Assembly: GCA_959347315.1 (NCBI GenBank)
Contig: OY365806.1
Coordinates: 54,961,116 to 55,025,115, forward strand
Direction: 5' to 3'
Source: Bimastos eiseni
Taxonomy: Eukaryota > Annelida > Clitellata > Crassiclitellata > Lumbricidae
Length of the DNA: 64,000 nt
Both the position numbers and the translations under genes were made by a program. Positions 57,276-58,456 of this stretch are shown piece after piece (position 1 is the first letter of the stretch; each line of letters opens with the position of its first letter). The notes under the pieces are model-generated. The model made no database searches. It saw only the letters and a program-made list of their open reading frames with translations, and had not been told where the DNA came from.

Positions 57276-58372
57276 TGTCACAGTTCTTGGCAAAGTACCT
57301 CTTCATGTGCCTCACTACTAATCATTCTCCCTGTTACGTTGTTCCCATTGTTGTTATTTTCTAAAGTGTCCAGTATCAAAACTCTCAATGTCTAGTTTCA
57401 ACTAATACATTTTACATTTATTTTTAAGCATCTATTTTCACACCTATAATTATTTACAACAATTCCTTCTTGCCCATAATTAACGATATTCATTATGCTG
57501 TTCATTCATTATGGCGGCTTGTATAGTGGCCCTTCAAGAAACCTACTCAGAAGCTGGCTTCCCAGCTGGGCAGTTGGGGTGACTGAACCAGGTTCTGCAT
57601 TCCCAGTCCAACAACAGATAAAGAAAATAGACTTGAGTGATTTATAAAACCTGGTTTGATTGGTTTGCTATGCTGTTCCATGGGGTATTTTTATGTGGTT
57701 ACACACACGGCTCATGGTTTGTGTGTTTGCATAGGTCAAGTGTGCAAATTCATTGTGAATACATCGAATGCTGGTTCTGGGTCTTTGTCGATTGGAATCA
57801 GTGGACCATCAAAGATTGAACTCATCAGTCGTGAAGTGGAGGAAGGATATGAGTTCAGCTACACTCCTTTGGCTCCGGGCGATTACTTCATCACAATCAA
57901 ATATGCTGGAAACACTCACATACCAGGCAGTCCATTCAAGGCACACATTGAAGGTAATCTGTGAAAACATATTTTGTGGGCTTTGCTTCAGTTTAACTCT
58001 ATCTGCTCAGAGATTCTAAAACCATGTTTTCAGCTGATTACCGGTAAGAAAAATCGTGTTTTAAAGCTGTGTGTCAAACGTTTACAACTGTTGAATTTCT
58101 GATGATAAAGTTATTGCTAAAGCTATTATATTTGTATGTTATAGGGCCAGGAAAACCAGCCGAATGGGCAGAACAGTCTCGTGTGGTGGTAGAAACTGTT
58201 ACAAAGACGACAAGAGTAACTGAGAAGTACGCAGGTGGACAACCACCATCAGCAGCAGCAGAAGCAGTTGTTACAGAAGGAGATGCCAGTAAAGTGACTG
58301 TGATGGGCAATGGTGTGCAGCAGGCTGTGGTCAACCAGGAAACCGTCTTCATGGTTGATGGATCAAAGGCTG
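2465..58372 (+). CDS. Filamin gene, 49 exons seen, incomplete at both ends
   Basis: Filamin, a cytoplasmic actin-crosslinking and scaffold protein. The spliced product starts with the C-terminal end of the second CH domain and runs through 30 full filamin Ig repeats into a 31st. Typical repeat signatures recur throughout: GPGL/GPAVE at strand A, DNxDGTxxVxYxP in the middle, xxVPxSPF near the end. All 49 exons join in phase (9,235 nt, about 3,078 codons) with GT-AG borders except one GC donor. Vertebrate filamins are about 2,600-2,700 residues with 24 repeats, so this protein is longer. Repeats R17-R31 match vertebrate repeats 9 and 11-24 in order; nothing matches repeat 10, and eight extra repeats lie between repeats 8 and 9. 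CH1, most of CH2 and the start codon lie upstream; most of R31 and the stop lie downstream. Numbering R1-R31 is mine. Exon borders are read by eye from splice consensus and family alignment, without transcript data. Confidence 0.97.
3740..3858 (+). CDS. Filamin exon 2: first half of R1
   Basis: Encodes [19 protein letters not shown] followed by a GAGKGDLEV stretch and NPKGAPEK, strands A-C of repeat 1. Phase 1 in, phase 0 out; donor GTTAGC. The short downstream intron (3859-4049) is featureless. Confidence 0.94.
4050..4290 (+). CDS. Filamin exon 3: second half of R1, start of R2
   Basis: Starts [19 protein letters not shown], corresponding to the NND..RTFSVWYVP region of vertebrate repeat 1, then [12 protein letters not shown] ends R1. 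[17 protein letters not shown] opens R2, ending YFEVITK. Phase 0 in, phase 1 out. The start follows the acceptor GCTGGTGTAG at 4049. The downstream intron contains a perfect 29-bp-arm hairpin and a GA-rich tract. Confidence 0.93.
4572..4635. repeat. Perfect inverted repeat, 29-bp arms, 6-bp loop
   Basis: Left arm 4572-4600 begins TTCATGTCAGCCCTTCATAT. Right arm 4607-4635 is its exact reverse complement; the spacer is ATGCAG. In intron 3, so it would fold in the pre-mRNA. It could be the remnant of a palindromic transposon or a small hairpin RNA source; no family was recognised. Confidence 0.95.
5450..5545 (+). repeat. GA-rich low-complexity tract
   Basis: Purine-rich GAGA/GGAGAT run in intron 3, shortly upstream of the exon 4 acceptor. 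The remainder of that intron (4636-5449) shows nothing identifiable. Confidence 0.8.
5586..5786 (+). CDS. Filamin exon 4: rest of R2
   Basis: Reads [20 protein letters not shown], then [20 protein letters not shown] and [15 protein letters not shown], the body and last strand of repeat 2. Phase 1 in and out. The next exons are tiny and encode a non-Ig linker. The downstream intron to 6304 is featureless AT-rich sequence. Confidence 0.95.
6305..6331 (+). CDS. Filamin micro-exon 5 of the R2-R3 linker (27 bp)
   Basis: Acceptor TTTTTTTAG, donor GTAAGT. Phase 1 in and out, reading EGGPMVDAA between split codons. It is the first of six consecutive phase 1-1 micro-exons. A 27-bp exon cannot be proved by coding content alone; support comes from good splice signals, matching phase and its place between R2 and R3. 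Downstream, intron 5 (6332-8747) holds a 44-copy 30-bp satellite; the rest (6332-7334) has nothing identifiable. Confidence 0.7.
7335..8655. repeat. 30-bp minisatellite, about 44 copies
   Basis: Head-to-tail array with exact 30-bp period; each unit contains ATCTATCAGTC and AGGAATGAGACTGTAAT. Variants (CATAGG/CGTAGG/GGTAGG) are interspersed, including short runs of one type. The period is a multiple of 3, so the minus strand stays open for long stretches reading a decapeptide ([10 protein letters not shown]). This is antisense to an intron and is read as satellite, not a gene. Confidence 0.97.
8748..8777 (+). CDS. Filamin micro-exon 6 of the R2-R3 linker (30 bp)
   Basis: Acceptor CTCTATTTCCAG, donor GTAAGT. 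Phase 1 in and out, reading LPKPVACTP after a split Lys/Glu codon (Lys if joined to exon 5, Glu if joined directly to exon 4). The following intron (8778-9714) has no recognisable feature. Confidence 0.75.
9715..9744 (+). CDS. Filamin micro-exon 7 of the R2-R3 linker (30 bp)
   Basis: Acceptor TTTGTTTCAG, donor GTATGT. Phase 1 in and out, reading [10 protein letters not shown]. Ala-rich like its neighbours. The downstream intron contains a 71-bp palindromic element at 10016-10086. Confidence 0.72.
10016..10086. mobile_element. 71-bp palindromic MITE-like element
   Basis: Terminal inverted repeats TTGACCCTTTAACGACCAGC and the reverse complement of GCTGGTCATTAAAGGGTCAA (19 of 20 match) around a 31-bp centre. 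No clear target duplication; family unknown. Confidence 0.65.
10116..10169 (+). CDS. Filamin micro-exon 8 of the R2-R3 linker (54 bp)
   Basis: Acceptor ATCTATGACAG, donor GTAAGT. Phase 1 in and out, reading [17 protein letters not shown]. This is the most clearly low-complexity Pro/Ala/Ser part of the linker and supports the reading of the smaller neighbours. The following intron (10170-10696) contains a tRNA-like fragment and an ATT microsatellite. Confidence 0.8.
10425..10500 (-). repeat. tRNA-like / SINE fragment
   Basis: On the minus strand TGGCTAGTAAGATGG resembles a pol III A box and GGGTTCAGATCC a B box, about 35 bases apart. Probably a tRNA-derived SINE head or tRNA pseudogene; a full cloverleaf is not evident. 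Confidence 0.4.
10574..10655. repeat. ATT microsatellite
   Basis: Imperfect (ATT)n run ending about 40 bases before the exon 9 acceptor. Confidence 0.9.
10697..10729 (+). CDS. Filamin micro-exon 9 of the R2-R3 linker (33 bp)
   Basis: Phase 1 in and out, reading [10 protein letters not shown] after a split Lys codon. Acceptor GATCGTTATAG; donor GTCAGA is weaker than usual, so this exon may be alternative or its end slightly different. Composition (Pro, Lys, Gly) fits the linker. Confidence 0.66.
10875..11014 (+). mobile_element. End of a GAGACC-rich transposon, CAGTGTTGGG terminus
   Basis: Begins CAGTGTTGGGTACGAGACC and continues as a short-period array of GAGACCGAGACC/GGTCCGAGACC units. The same terminus in inverted form (ending CAGCACTG) closes the element at 31636-32471, so they look like one family. 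CAGTG termini resemble hAT ends, but no target duplication could be assigned here. The rest of intron 9 (11015-11297) is featureless. Confidence 0.55.
11298..11321 (+). CDS. Filamin micro-exon 10 of the R2-R3 linker (24 bp)
   Basis: Acceptor TTATGATTTTAG, donor GTAAGT. Phase 1 in and out, reading PAPGKPQ after a split Ala codon. Last and shortest linker exon; exon 11 then continues APDATK into R3. Confidence 0.7.
11407..11599. repeat. 28-bp minisatellite, 7 copies
   Basis: Nearly identical 28-bp units starting at 11407 and every 28 bases to 11575, each containing AATAGTAAAACCATAGATG. Intron 10. The remaining intron sequence to 12042 shows nothing recognised. Confidence 0.95.
12043..12432 (+). 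CDS. Filamin exon 11: R3 and start of R4
   Basis: Reads [20 protein letters not shown], matching the GRGLQPKGVR start of vertebrate repeat 3. It continues through [20 protein letters not shown] to [12 protein letters not shown], which opens R4. Phase 1 in and out; 390 bp. The downstream intron 12433-13088 has nothing recognisable. Confidence 0.95.
13089..13294 (+). CDS. Filamin exon 12: rest of R4 with Thr-rich tail
   Basis: [33 protein letters not shown] and KSPFMATI complete repeat 4, as in the vertebrate repeat. The linker to R5 is an unusual Thr run ([15 protein letters not shown]). Phase 1 in, phase 0 out. Intron 13295-13963 is featureless. Confidence 0.94.
13964..14224 (+). CDS. Filamin exon 13: R5
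   Basis: A whole repeat in one phase 0-0 exon: [33 protein letters not shown] and [11 protein letters not shown]. It lines up with vertebrate repeat 5 (GPGLEKTGV, NGTYSCSYVP, GGVSIPNSPF). The donor GTGACA interrupts an open frame that runs on into the intron without repeat similarity. Confidence 0.95.
14225..15721 (+). other. Intron 13 with unidentified GC-richer block
   Basis: Contains several short open frames (14371-15448) that do not resemble filamin or any family I recognise. The segment around 15035-15125 is repeated at 15905-15985 (shared GTGGTATGGTTTACATTAAA), which suggests a dispersed mobile sequence. No transposase or RT motif was seen. Confidence 0.4.
15722..15842 (+). CDS. Filamin exon 14: linker and start of R6
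   Basis: Reads [20 protein letters not shown], then a [18 protein letters not shown] stretch. Phase 0 in, phase 1 out, 121 bp. It has a paralogue in exon 18 (same phases, 118 bp), marking the start of a duplicated exon block. Confidence 0.94.
15905..15985 (+). repeat. Second copy of the intron 13 dispersed repeat
   Basis: About 80 bp of good similarity to 15035-15125, sharing GTGGTATGGTTTACATTAAA and GATGTCACATTGAC. Intron 14. Confidence 0.8.
16211..16498 (+). CDS. Filamin exon 15: end of R6, start of R7
   Basis: [52 protein letters not shown] finish R6; [15 protein letters not shown] and [10 protein letters not shown] open R7. Phase 1 in and out, 288 bp. This is the founder type of the exon later multiplied (exons 19-24 have the same boundaries). 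Intron 16499-17078 shows nothing recognised. Confidence 0.95.
17079..17303 (+). CDS. Filamin exon 16: end of R7, start of R8
   Basis: [54 protein letters not shown], then [11 protein letters not shown], as in vertebrate repeat 8 (SGLGEKVDV). Phase 1 in and out, 225 bp, exactly the length of its paralogue exon 25. Donor A|GTTTGT. Confidence 0.92.
17640..17735. repeat. TTGATTGATG-type repeat abutting an acceptor
   Basis: Short-period TGTTGATTGATG repeats run up to the exon 17 acceptor (GATTATCTAG). The rest of intron 16 (17304-17639) is unremarkable. Confidence 0.8.
17739..17959 (+). CDS. Filamin exon 17: R8
   Basis: [57 protein letters not shown] complete R8. Phase 1 in, phase 0 out. Paralogous to the first part of exon 26 ([19 protein letters not shown]). 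Intron 17960-18425 has no feature. Confidence 0.94.
18426..18543 (+). CDS. Filamin exon 18: start of R9
   Basis: [20 protein letters not shown] followed by [14 protein letters not shown]. Phase 0 in, phase 1 out. It resembles exon 14 more than any vertebrate single repeat start and begins the second copy of the R6-R8 block. Intron 18544-18954 is featureless. Confidence 0.92.
18955..19242 (+). CDS. Filamin exon 19: end of R9, start of R10
   Basis: [55 protein letters not shown], then [14 protein letters not shown] and VDCKDAGPG. 288 bp, phase 1 in and out. First of the multiplied exon type in the second block. Confidence 0.95.
19440..20930 (-). mobile_element. Decayed LINE, reverse transcriptase remnant
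   Basis: The minus strand carries a broken [12 protein letters not shown] near 20660-20679 (the PQGSVLGPLLF motif) and YTDDTQI near 20568-20587 (the catalytic YADD region, Ala replaced). A C-terminal tail reads SPVAWNNF near 20040-20078, where related LINEs have AGPRxWNSLP. Frames are broken by stops and shifts, so it is inactive. Consistent with a CR1/Jockey-type non-LTR element; clade uncertain. Intron 19. Confidence 0.75.
21124..21365 (-). mobile_element. tRNA-derived SINE, family 2, copy 1
   Basis: Reverse orientation. The minus strand has AGAGTAATGGATAAGACAC (A-box-like) and GTTCTATTCCCGCT (B-box-like), then a body ending near CTGTAATAGCTTGTCAT. The same sequence recurs at 33366-33540 and 50545-50765. 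Confidence 0.7.
21512..21799 (+). CDS. Filamin exon 20: end of R10, start of R11
   Basis: [78 protein letters not shown]. Phase 1 in and out, 288 bp. Closest relative of exons 21-24; its 3' intron flank is also shared with exon 21 (TGTATGTATTAGTTCATG), so duplication included intron sequence. The remaining intron before the foldback element (21900-23221) has no identified feature. Confidence 0.95.
23222..23797. mobile_element. Foldback-type DNA element with tandem-repeat termini
   Basis: Left end repeats GCGCCCGACAAAAGA; right end carries the complementary TCTTTTGTCGGGCGC units. The interior is also self-complementary: units such as GAAGCTGGATTG on the left and CAATCCAGCTTC on the right meet near 23470. 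The whole can fold into one long hairpin. No transposase; family not recognised. A related-looking fragment (GTCCGTCGCCGAATTGTCC) lies at 44780-44835. Confidence 0.75.
23874..23913 (+). pseudogene. Possible exon start cut by the assembly gap
   Basis: After acceptor GGTTTTTCAG, phase 0 reading gives [12 protein letters not shown], similar to [11 protein letters not shown] at the start of exons 14 and 18. Compared with GTATATGGTCCAGCTGTTG in neighbouring exons, GTATGGTCAGTTG looks like the same sequence with small deletions. Either a decayed exon copy or a real one truncated by the Ns. Confidence 0.35.
23914..24113. other. Assembly gap, 200 N
   Basis: Exactly 200 Ns, probably a scaffold placeholder of unknown true size. 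It sits next to the recent tandem duplication, where assemblers often fail, so repeat number here is uncertain. Confidence 0.99.
24403..24693 (+). CDS. Filamin exon 21: end of R11, start of R12
   Basis: [80 protein letters not shown]. 291 bp: one codon longer than exons 20 and 24 at the SDSIDSSK linker. Phase 1 in and out, so it can be added or skipped without a frameshift. Confidence 0.93.
24815..25690 (-). mobile_element. LINE remnant in tandem unit, copy 1
   Basis: The minus strand shows degraded RT text ([17 protein letters not shown]) matching the better-preserved copy at 28400-29569. It lacks about 280 bp present there (region equivalent to 28861-29260). Ends in an AT-rich tail next to TTGATGTCAT. 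The rest of the intron to 26194 is non-coding. Confidence 0.65.
26195..26485 (+). CDS. Filamin exon 22: end of R12, start of R13
   Basis: As far as can be seen, identical in protein to exon 21, with the same boundaries and phases and the same extra codon. Joins the previous exon as GPG|GEP. Part of copy 2 of the tandem unit. Confidence 0.9.
26607..27480 (-). mobile_element. LINE remnant in tandem unit, copy 2
   Basis: Near-identical to the remnant at 24815-25690, carried along by the tandem duplication rather than inserted independently. Confidence 0.65.
27986..28276 (+). CDS. Filamin exon 23: end of R13, start of R14
   Basis: Same protein as exons 21 and 22; one synonymous difference (GCTACCGAAGCC for GCTACTGAAGCC). 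Phase 1 in and out. Its 5' intron flank is identical to the other copies, while its 3' intron is an older, diverged version. Confidence 0.9.
28400..29569 (-). mobile_element. LINE remnant, fuller copy
   Basis: Minus strand, 29569 downwards: [17 protein letters not shown], then [17 protein letters not shown], the RT motif PQGSVLGPLLF and the position of the catalytic YADD (here SAND, so dead). The 3' half matches the tandem-unit remnants but keeps an extra ~280 bp. Non-LTR, CR1/Jockey-like; inactive. Confidence 0.75.
29694..30414 (+). mobile_element. Pogo/Tigger-type DNA transposon fragment (MITE), TA target duplication
   Basis: Element 29696-30412 between TA duplications at 29694-29695 and 30413-30414. 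Inverted ends share TATGCTCGCCTATAAGTCG versus TATACTCGCGTATAAGTCG. The plus strand has a short open frame from 30038 ([20 protein letters not shown], then [11 protein letters not shown]). It resembles the N-terminal helix-turn-helix of pogo/Tigger transposases; the catalytic part is absent. The sequence around 25849-25862 and its copy in the second unit is the unoccupied version of the same site (GTAACAATTATTATAAAT). Confidence 0.88.
30775..31062 (+). CDS. Filamin exon 24: end of R14, start of R15
   Basis: [78 protein letters not shown]. 288 bp, phase 1 in and out. Intermediate between exon 20 and the exon 21-23 group. The 5.4-kb intron that follows is packed with mobile and simple repeats. 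Confidence 0.95.
31636..32471. mobile_element. GGTCTTGGTCTT-rich transposon, hAT-like terminus
   Basis: Left part is an array of GGTCTTGGTCTT-like units; the right end reads TTGGTCTTGTGCACAGCACTG, the inverted form of the CAGTGTTGGG terminus seen at 10875. Non-coding. It is interrupted by the hAT MITE at 32211-32404. Left boundary approximate. 31063-31635 shows nothing identified. Confidence 0.55.
32203..32412. mobile_element. hAT MITE with 8-bp target duplication
   Basis: Element 32211-32404 (194 bp) starts CAGGGCCGTA and ends TACGGCCCTG, perfect 10-bp inverted termini of hAT type. It is flanked by the direct repeat TCTTGGAT at 32203-32210 and 32405-32412. The interior repeats CAGGGCGCAA. 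No coding capacity. Confidence 0.92.
33060..33110. repeat. GA microsatellite
   Basis: (GA)n with AAAG interruptions in intron 24. Sequence between 32472 and 33059 shows nothing recognised. Confidence 0.95.
33366..33540 (+). mobile_element. tRNA-derived SINE, family 2, copy 2
   Basis: Plus orientation: CATAGAGTAATGACCAACAC (A-box region), GAGTTCGATTAGC (B-box region), body ending TGTAATAACTTGTCATCAT. Same family as 21124-21365. 33541-35165 beyond it shows only a short ATT microsatellite near 33590 and AT-rich sequence. Confidence 0.68.
35166..35392. repeat. 18-bp minisatellite, about 12 copies
   Basis: Units CAGTCTGAGTTAGATGAG with substitutions. The period is divisible by 3, so the minus strand reads an open [15 protein letters not shown] frame, judged spurious. 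The rest of intron 24 (35393-36486) has no identified feature. Confidence 0.93.
36487..36711 (+). CDS. Filamin exon 25: end of R15, start of R16
   Basis: [54 protein letters not shown], then [11 protein letters not shown]. 225 bp, phase 1 in and out, donor A|GTAAGT: the same length, phase and split codon as exon 16, its paralogue from the duplicated block. Confidence 0.95.
37071..37223. mobile_element. 153-bp MITE with about 50-bp inverted repeats
   Basis: Left arm contains GGTTAATAGCACACAAAG and AAACAATTTTT; the right arm is its inverse (TTGTTTCTTTTGTGTGCTAT, TTAACCTC). Arms start CCAATTATTTTATT and end with AAAATCATTGG. Non-coding; superfamily not assigned. The remaining intron 25 sequence (to 37701) is unremarkable. 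Confidence 0.8.
37702..38292 (+). CDS. Filamin exon 26: R16, R17 and start of R18
   Basis: Largest exon (591 bp), phase 1 in and out. [19 protein letters not shown] to [19 protein letters not shown] is an R8-type repeat. [40 protein letters not shown] and [20 protein letters not shown] are R17, matching vertebrate repeat 9 (LTVEGPCEAQLEC). It ends in [10 protein letters not shown], the start of R18. No counterpart of vertebrate repeat 10 follows. Confidence 0.96.
38490..39060. repeat. 38-bp minisatellite, about 14 copies
   Basis: Units of about 38 bp containing TTTATTAGAATGAAATAAAG and GTGAAATAG, themselves built from GTGAAATA-like sub-repeats. Variants GATAACGAG/GGGAAAGAG alternate. Intron 26. 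Confidence 0.92.
39262..39460 (+). mobile_element. tRNA-derived SINE, family 1, 5'-truncated copy
   Basis: Contains B-box-like GGTTCAAACCTC, then GTCACTGTGTAGGGACCTTG and CACAATTGCTCTGCA, as in the longer copy at 44885-45101. Confidence 0.72.
39572..39812 (+). repeat. Tandem duplication of about 95 bp at 146-bp spacing before exon 27
   Basis: GCAAAGCTCCGATTAAGTGT through to AAGTTTAGTTTG occurs at about 39575-39667 and again at 39721-39812, the second ending about 30 bases before the exon 27 acceptor. The spacer text CTGAATTTCATTCTTGCTC also recurs at 40554-40592. Confidence 0.88.
39843..40016 (+). CDS. Filamin exon 27: middle of R18
   Basis: [53 protein letters not shown]. Lines up with vertebrate repeat 11 (GVFREATTEFSVDARAL, NPSGNLTETYV). 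Phase 1 in and out. Intron 40017-40850 has no identified feature. Confidence 0.95.
40851..40961 (+). CDS. Filamin exon 28: end of R18, start of R19
   Basis: [38 protein letters not shown]; the CDPSKV linker is shared with vertebrate repeat 11-12. Phase 1 in and out, 111 bp. Intron 40962-41283 has nothing notable. Confidence 0.93.
41284..41496 (+). CDS. Filamin exon 29: R19 body
   Basis: [60 protein letters not shown]. Corresponds to vertebrate repeat 12. Phase 1 in and out. The downstream intron includes an AT microsatellite at 41622-41660. Confidence 0.95.
41764..41943 (+). CDS. Filamin exon 30: end of R19, start of R20
   Basis: [60 protein letters not shown]; vertebrate repeat 13 begins similarly. 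Phase 1 in and out; donor GTCTTG is weak, so the exact end is less certain. Intron 41944-42429 featureless. Confidence 0.9.
42430..42553 (+). CDS. Filamin exon 31: R20 body
   Basis: [39 protein letters not shown]. Phase 1 in, phase 2 out: the only phase 2 intron in the gene, splitting the Ser codon of the LNSPF motif. Intron 42554-43105 featureless. Confidence 0.94.
43106..43262 (+). CDS. Filamin exon 32: end of R20, start of R21
   Basis: [48 protein letters not shown]; matches the start of vertebrate repeat 14 (TGVPASLPVEFTIDAKDAG). Phase 2 in, phase 0 out. Intron 43263-43899 contains a GATGAT microsatellite at 43750-43792. Confidence 0.95.
43900..44089 (+). CDS. Filamin exon 33: rest of R21
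   Basis: [59 protein letters not shown]. Phase 0 in, phase 1 out. Confidence 0.95.
44290..44560 (+). mobile_element. LINE 3' end, RT C-terminus remnant
   Basis: Plus strand reads [19 protein letters not shown] and [13 protein letters not shown], the conserved C-terminal tail of CR1/Jockey-type LINE polymerases. It is followed by a short 3' region and a TATTG-repeat tail (ATTGTATTGTATTGTAAC near 44540-44555). 5'-truncated and dead. Confidence 0.85.
44683..44772. repeat. 24-bp minisatellite, about 4 copies
   Basis: Units ACATACATGCACGCATACAT plus ACAA. Intron 33. Confidence 0.93.
44885..45101 (+). mobile_element. tRNA-derived SINE, family 1
   Basis: A-box-like GTGGCCGATCGGTTAGAGCA at 44888, then the shared body GTGTAGGGACCTTGAGCAAG and CACAATTGCTCTGCAATACA, ending in an AAAT-repeat tail (AATAAATAAATAAAT). 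The B box is damaged in this copy but intact in the copy at 39262. Confidence 0.8.
45219..45496 (+). CDS. Filamin exon 34: R22 with poly-Thr insertion
   Basis: [20 protein letters not shown], then [14 protein letters not shown] (mixed ACN codons, 45319-45357), [33 protein letters not shown]. Position and sequence fit vertebrate repeat 15, just before hinge 1. Phase 1 in, phase 0 out. The Thr run sits between strands and lengthens a loop. Confidence 0.93.
45890..45958. repeat. 10-bp CATTCATAAC tandem repeat
   Basis: About seven units of CATTCATAAC in intron 34; a CATCAT/CGT microsatellite follows at 46132-46180, shortly before the exon 35 acceptor. Confidence 0.93.
46213..46357 (+). CDS. Filamin exon 35: hinge-1-like segment and start of R23
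   Basis: [20 protein letters not shown] is charged, non-Ig sequence between R22 and R23, at the place of vertebrate hinge 1. [20 protein letters not shown] then begins R23 like vertebrate repeat 16 (RPFDLVIPFTI). Phase 0 in, phase 1 out. The hinge is about 25-30 residues. The donor GTCAGT is the first bases of a 15-bp minisatellite. Confidence 0.9.
46358..46636. repeat. 15-bp minisatellite starting at the exon 35 donor
   Basis: About 18 units of CAGTCATTGTTACTT with ATT/CGTT/CGCT variants. The first unit overlaps the splice donor. 46637-46950 shows nothing recognised. Confidence 0.93.
46960..47215 (-). repeat. Possible tRNA-derived SINE (third family)
   Basis: Minus strand: AGTCGAGTGGTCAGCAAGAC (A-box-like) and GGTTGGAAGTTAAAATTCCC (degenerate B box). 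Only one copy in the window, so less sure. An AT microsatellite follows at 47278-47302. Confidence 0.4.
47414..47683 (+). CDS. Filamin exon 36: rest of R23, start of R24
   Basis: [40 protein letters not shown], then [20 protein letters not shown] and TKDAGPG. Corresponds to vertebrate repeats 16-17. Phase 1 in and out. Intron 47684-48149 featureless. Confidence 0.95.
48150..48329 (+). CDS. Filamin exon 37: rest of R24
   Basis: [56 protein letters not shown]; vertebrate repeat 17 has the same [20 protein letters not shown]. Phase 1 in and out. By family knowledge this repeat binds glycoprotein Ib in vertebrates. Intron 48330-48945 featureless. Confidence 0.95.
48946..49110 (+). CDS. Filamin exon 38: first half of R25
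   Basis: [55 protein letters not shown]. Matches vertebrate repeat 18 (ETDLSLLTATVVPPSGREEPC), one of the repeats with an atypical packed A strand. Phase 1 in and out. Intron 49111-49988 shows no identified feature except a short CAG run near 49225. Confidence 0.95.
49989..50192 (+). CDS. Filamin exon 39: end of R25, start of R26
   Basis: [60 protein letters not shown]. Matches the vertebrate repeat 18-19 junction (VISQSEIGDASRVRV). Phase 1 in and out. 50193-50544 shows nothing notable. Confidence 0.95.
50545..50765 (-). mobile_element. tRNA-derived SINE, family 2, copy 3
   Basis: Reverse orientation, aligning with 21124-21365 (shared TTACAGGAGTCAAATTT/TTACAGGAGTCGAATTT and TAGCGGGAATT/CAGCGGGAATA). 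Confidence 0.68.
51162..51314 (+). CDS. Filamin exon 40: R26 body
   Basis: [50 protein letters not shown]. Corresponds to vertebrate repeat 19 (LSLSIEGPSKVDI). Phase 1 in and out. Confidence 0.95.
51315..52557 (+). other. Intron 40, with 22-bp minisatellite
   Basis: 52233-52450 holds about ten 22-bp units of GATGCAACAGATCATGATCT type (TT follows). The rest of the intron shows nothing identified. Confidence 0.85.
52558..52686 (+). CDS. Filamin exon 41: end of R26, start of R27
   Basis: [40 protein letters not shown]. The [12 protein letters not shown] stretch is the counterpart of GRVKESITRRRR in vertebrate repeat 20, whose A strand covers the ligand face of repeat 21. Phase 1 in and out. 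Intron 52687-53228 featureless. Confidence 0.94.
53229..53393 (+). CDS. Filamin exon 42: rest of R27 body, GC donor
   Basis: [47 protein letters not shown]. Matches vertebrate repeat 20. Acceptor is AAAAG. The donor is GC (CCAG|GCAAGA) rather than GT; phase 1 and the expected GSPFQFTV continuation in exon 43 support it. Intron 42 holds an ATT microsatellite at 53522-53630. Confidence 0.92.
53884..53985 (+). CDS. Filamin exon 43: end of R27, start of R28
   Basis: [33 protein letters not shown]; very close to vertebrate [14 protein letters not shown] and GPGLERAEAG. Phase 1 in and out. Intron 53986-54288 unremarkable. Confidence 0.95.
54289..54426 (+). CDS. Filamin exon 44: R28 body (integrin-binding repeat 21 equivalent)
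   Basis: [46 protein letters not shown]. Closely matches vertebrate repeat 21 ([39 protein letters not shown]). The C and D strands that receive integrin beta tails in vertebrates lie here. Phase 1 in and out. Confidence 0.96.
54836..55140 (-). mobile_element. Probable retroelement 3' end with ATA-repeat tail
   Basis: ATAATA microsatellite (54836-54898) followed by GGCACCATAAACGCGGCCAT and other GC-richer, non-coding text. This layout resembles the 3' UTR and simple-repeat tail of a LINE in reverse orientation. No RT motif; low certainty. 55141-55392 featureless. Confidence 0.4.
55393..55523 (+). CDS. Filamin exon 45: end of R28, start of R29
   Basis: [44 protein letters not shown]; vertebrate repeats 21-22 have VKFNEEHIPDSPF. 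Phase 1 in, phase 0 out. Intron 55524-56348 shows no identified feature. Confidence 0.95.
56349..56466 (+). CDS. Filamin exon 46: R29 first half
   Basis: [39 protein letters not shown]; vertebrate repeat 22 has VNQPASFAVSLNGAKGAIDA. Phase 0 in, phase 1 out. Intron 56467-56928 featureless. Confidence 0.95.
56929..57099 (+). CDS. Filamin exon 47: end of R29, start of R30
   Basis: [51 protein letters not shown]; vertebrate repeat 22-23 junction. Phase 1 in and out. Intron 57100-57734 carries a GT microsatellite at 57241-57274. Confidence 0.95.
57735..57953 (+). CDS. Filamin exon 48: rest of R30
   Basis: [55 protein letters not shown]; vertebrate repeat 23 has FVVNTSNAGAGALSVTIDGP. Phase 1 in and out. 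Confidence 0.96.
58145..58372 (+). CDS. Filamin exon 49: hinge 2 and start of R31
   Basis: [20 protein letters not shown] and the following [20 protein letters not shown] form a flexible hinge-2-like linker. [31 protein letters not shown] then begins the last repeat, the dimerisation domain in vertebrate filamins (DASKVVAKGLGLSKAYVGQ). Phase 1 in and out. The remaining exon(s) lie beyond the satellite, outside the window. Confidence 0.94.
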
Positions 58373-58456
58373 GTAAGGGAAGGGCAAATAAAGAGCATAG
58401 GAAGAAGTCCAACCTGCAATTCAAATTCTTACACATCTTATATGATGACTTGTTCA

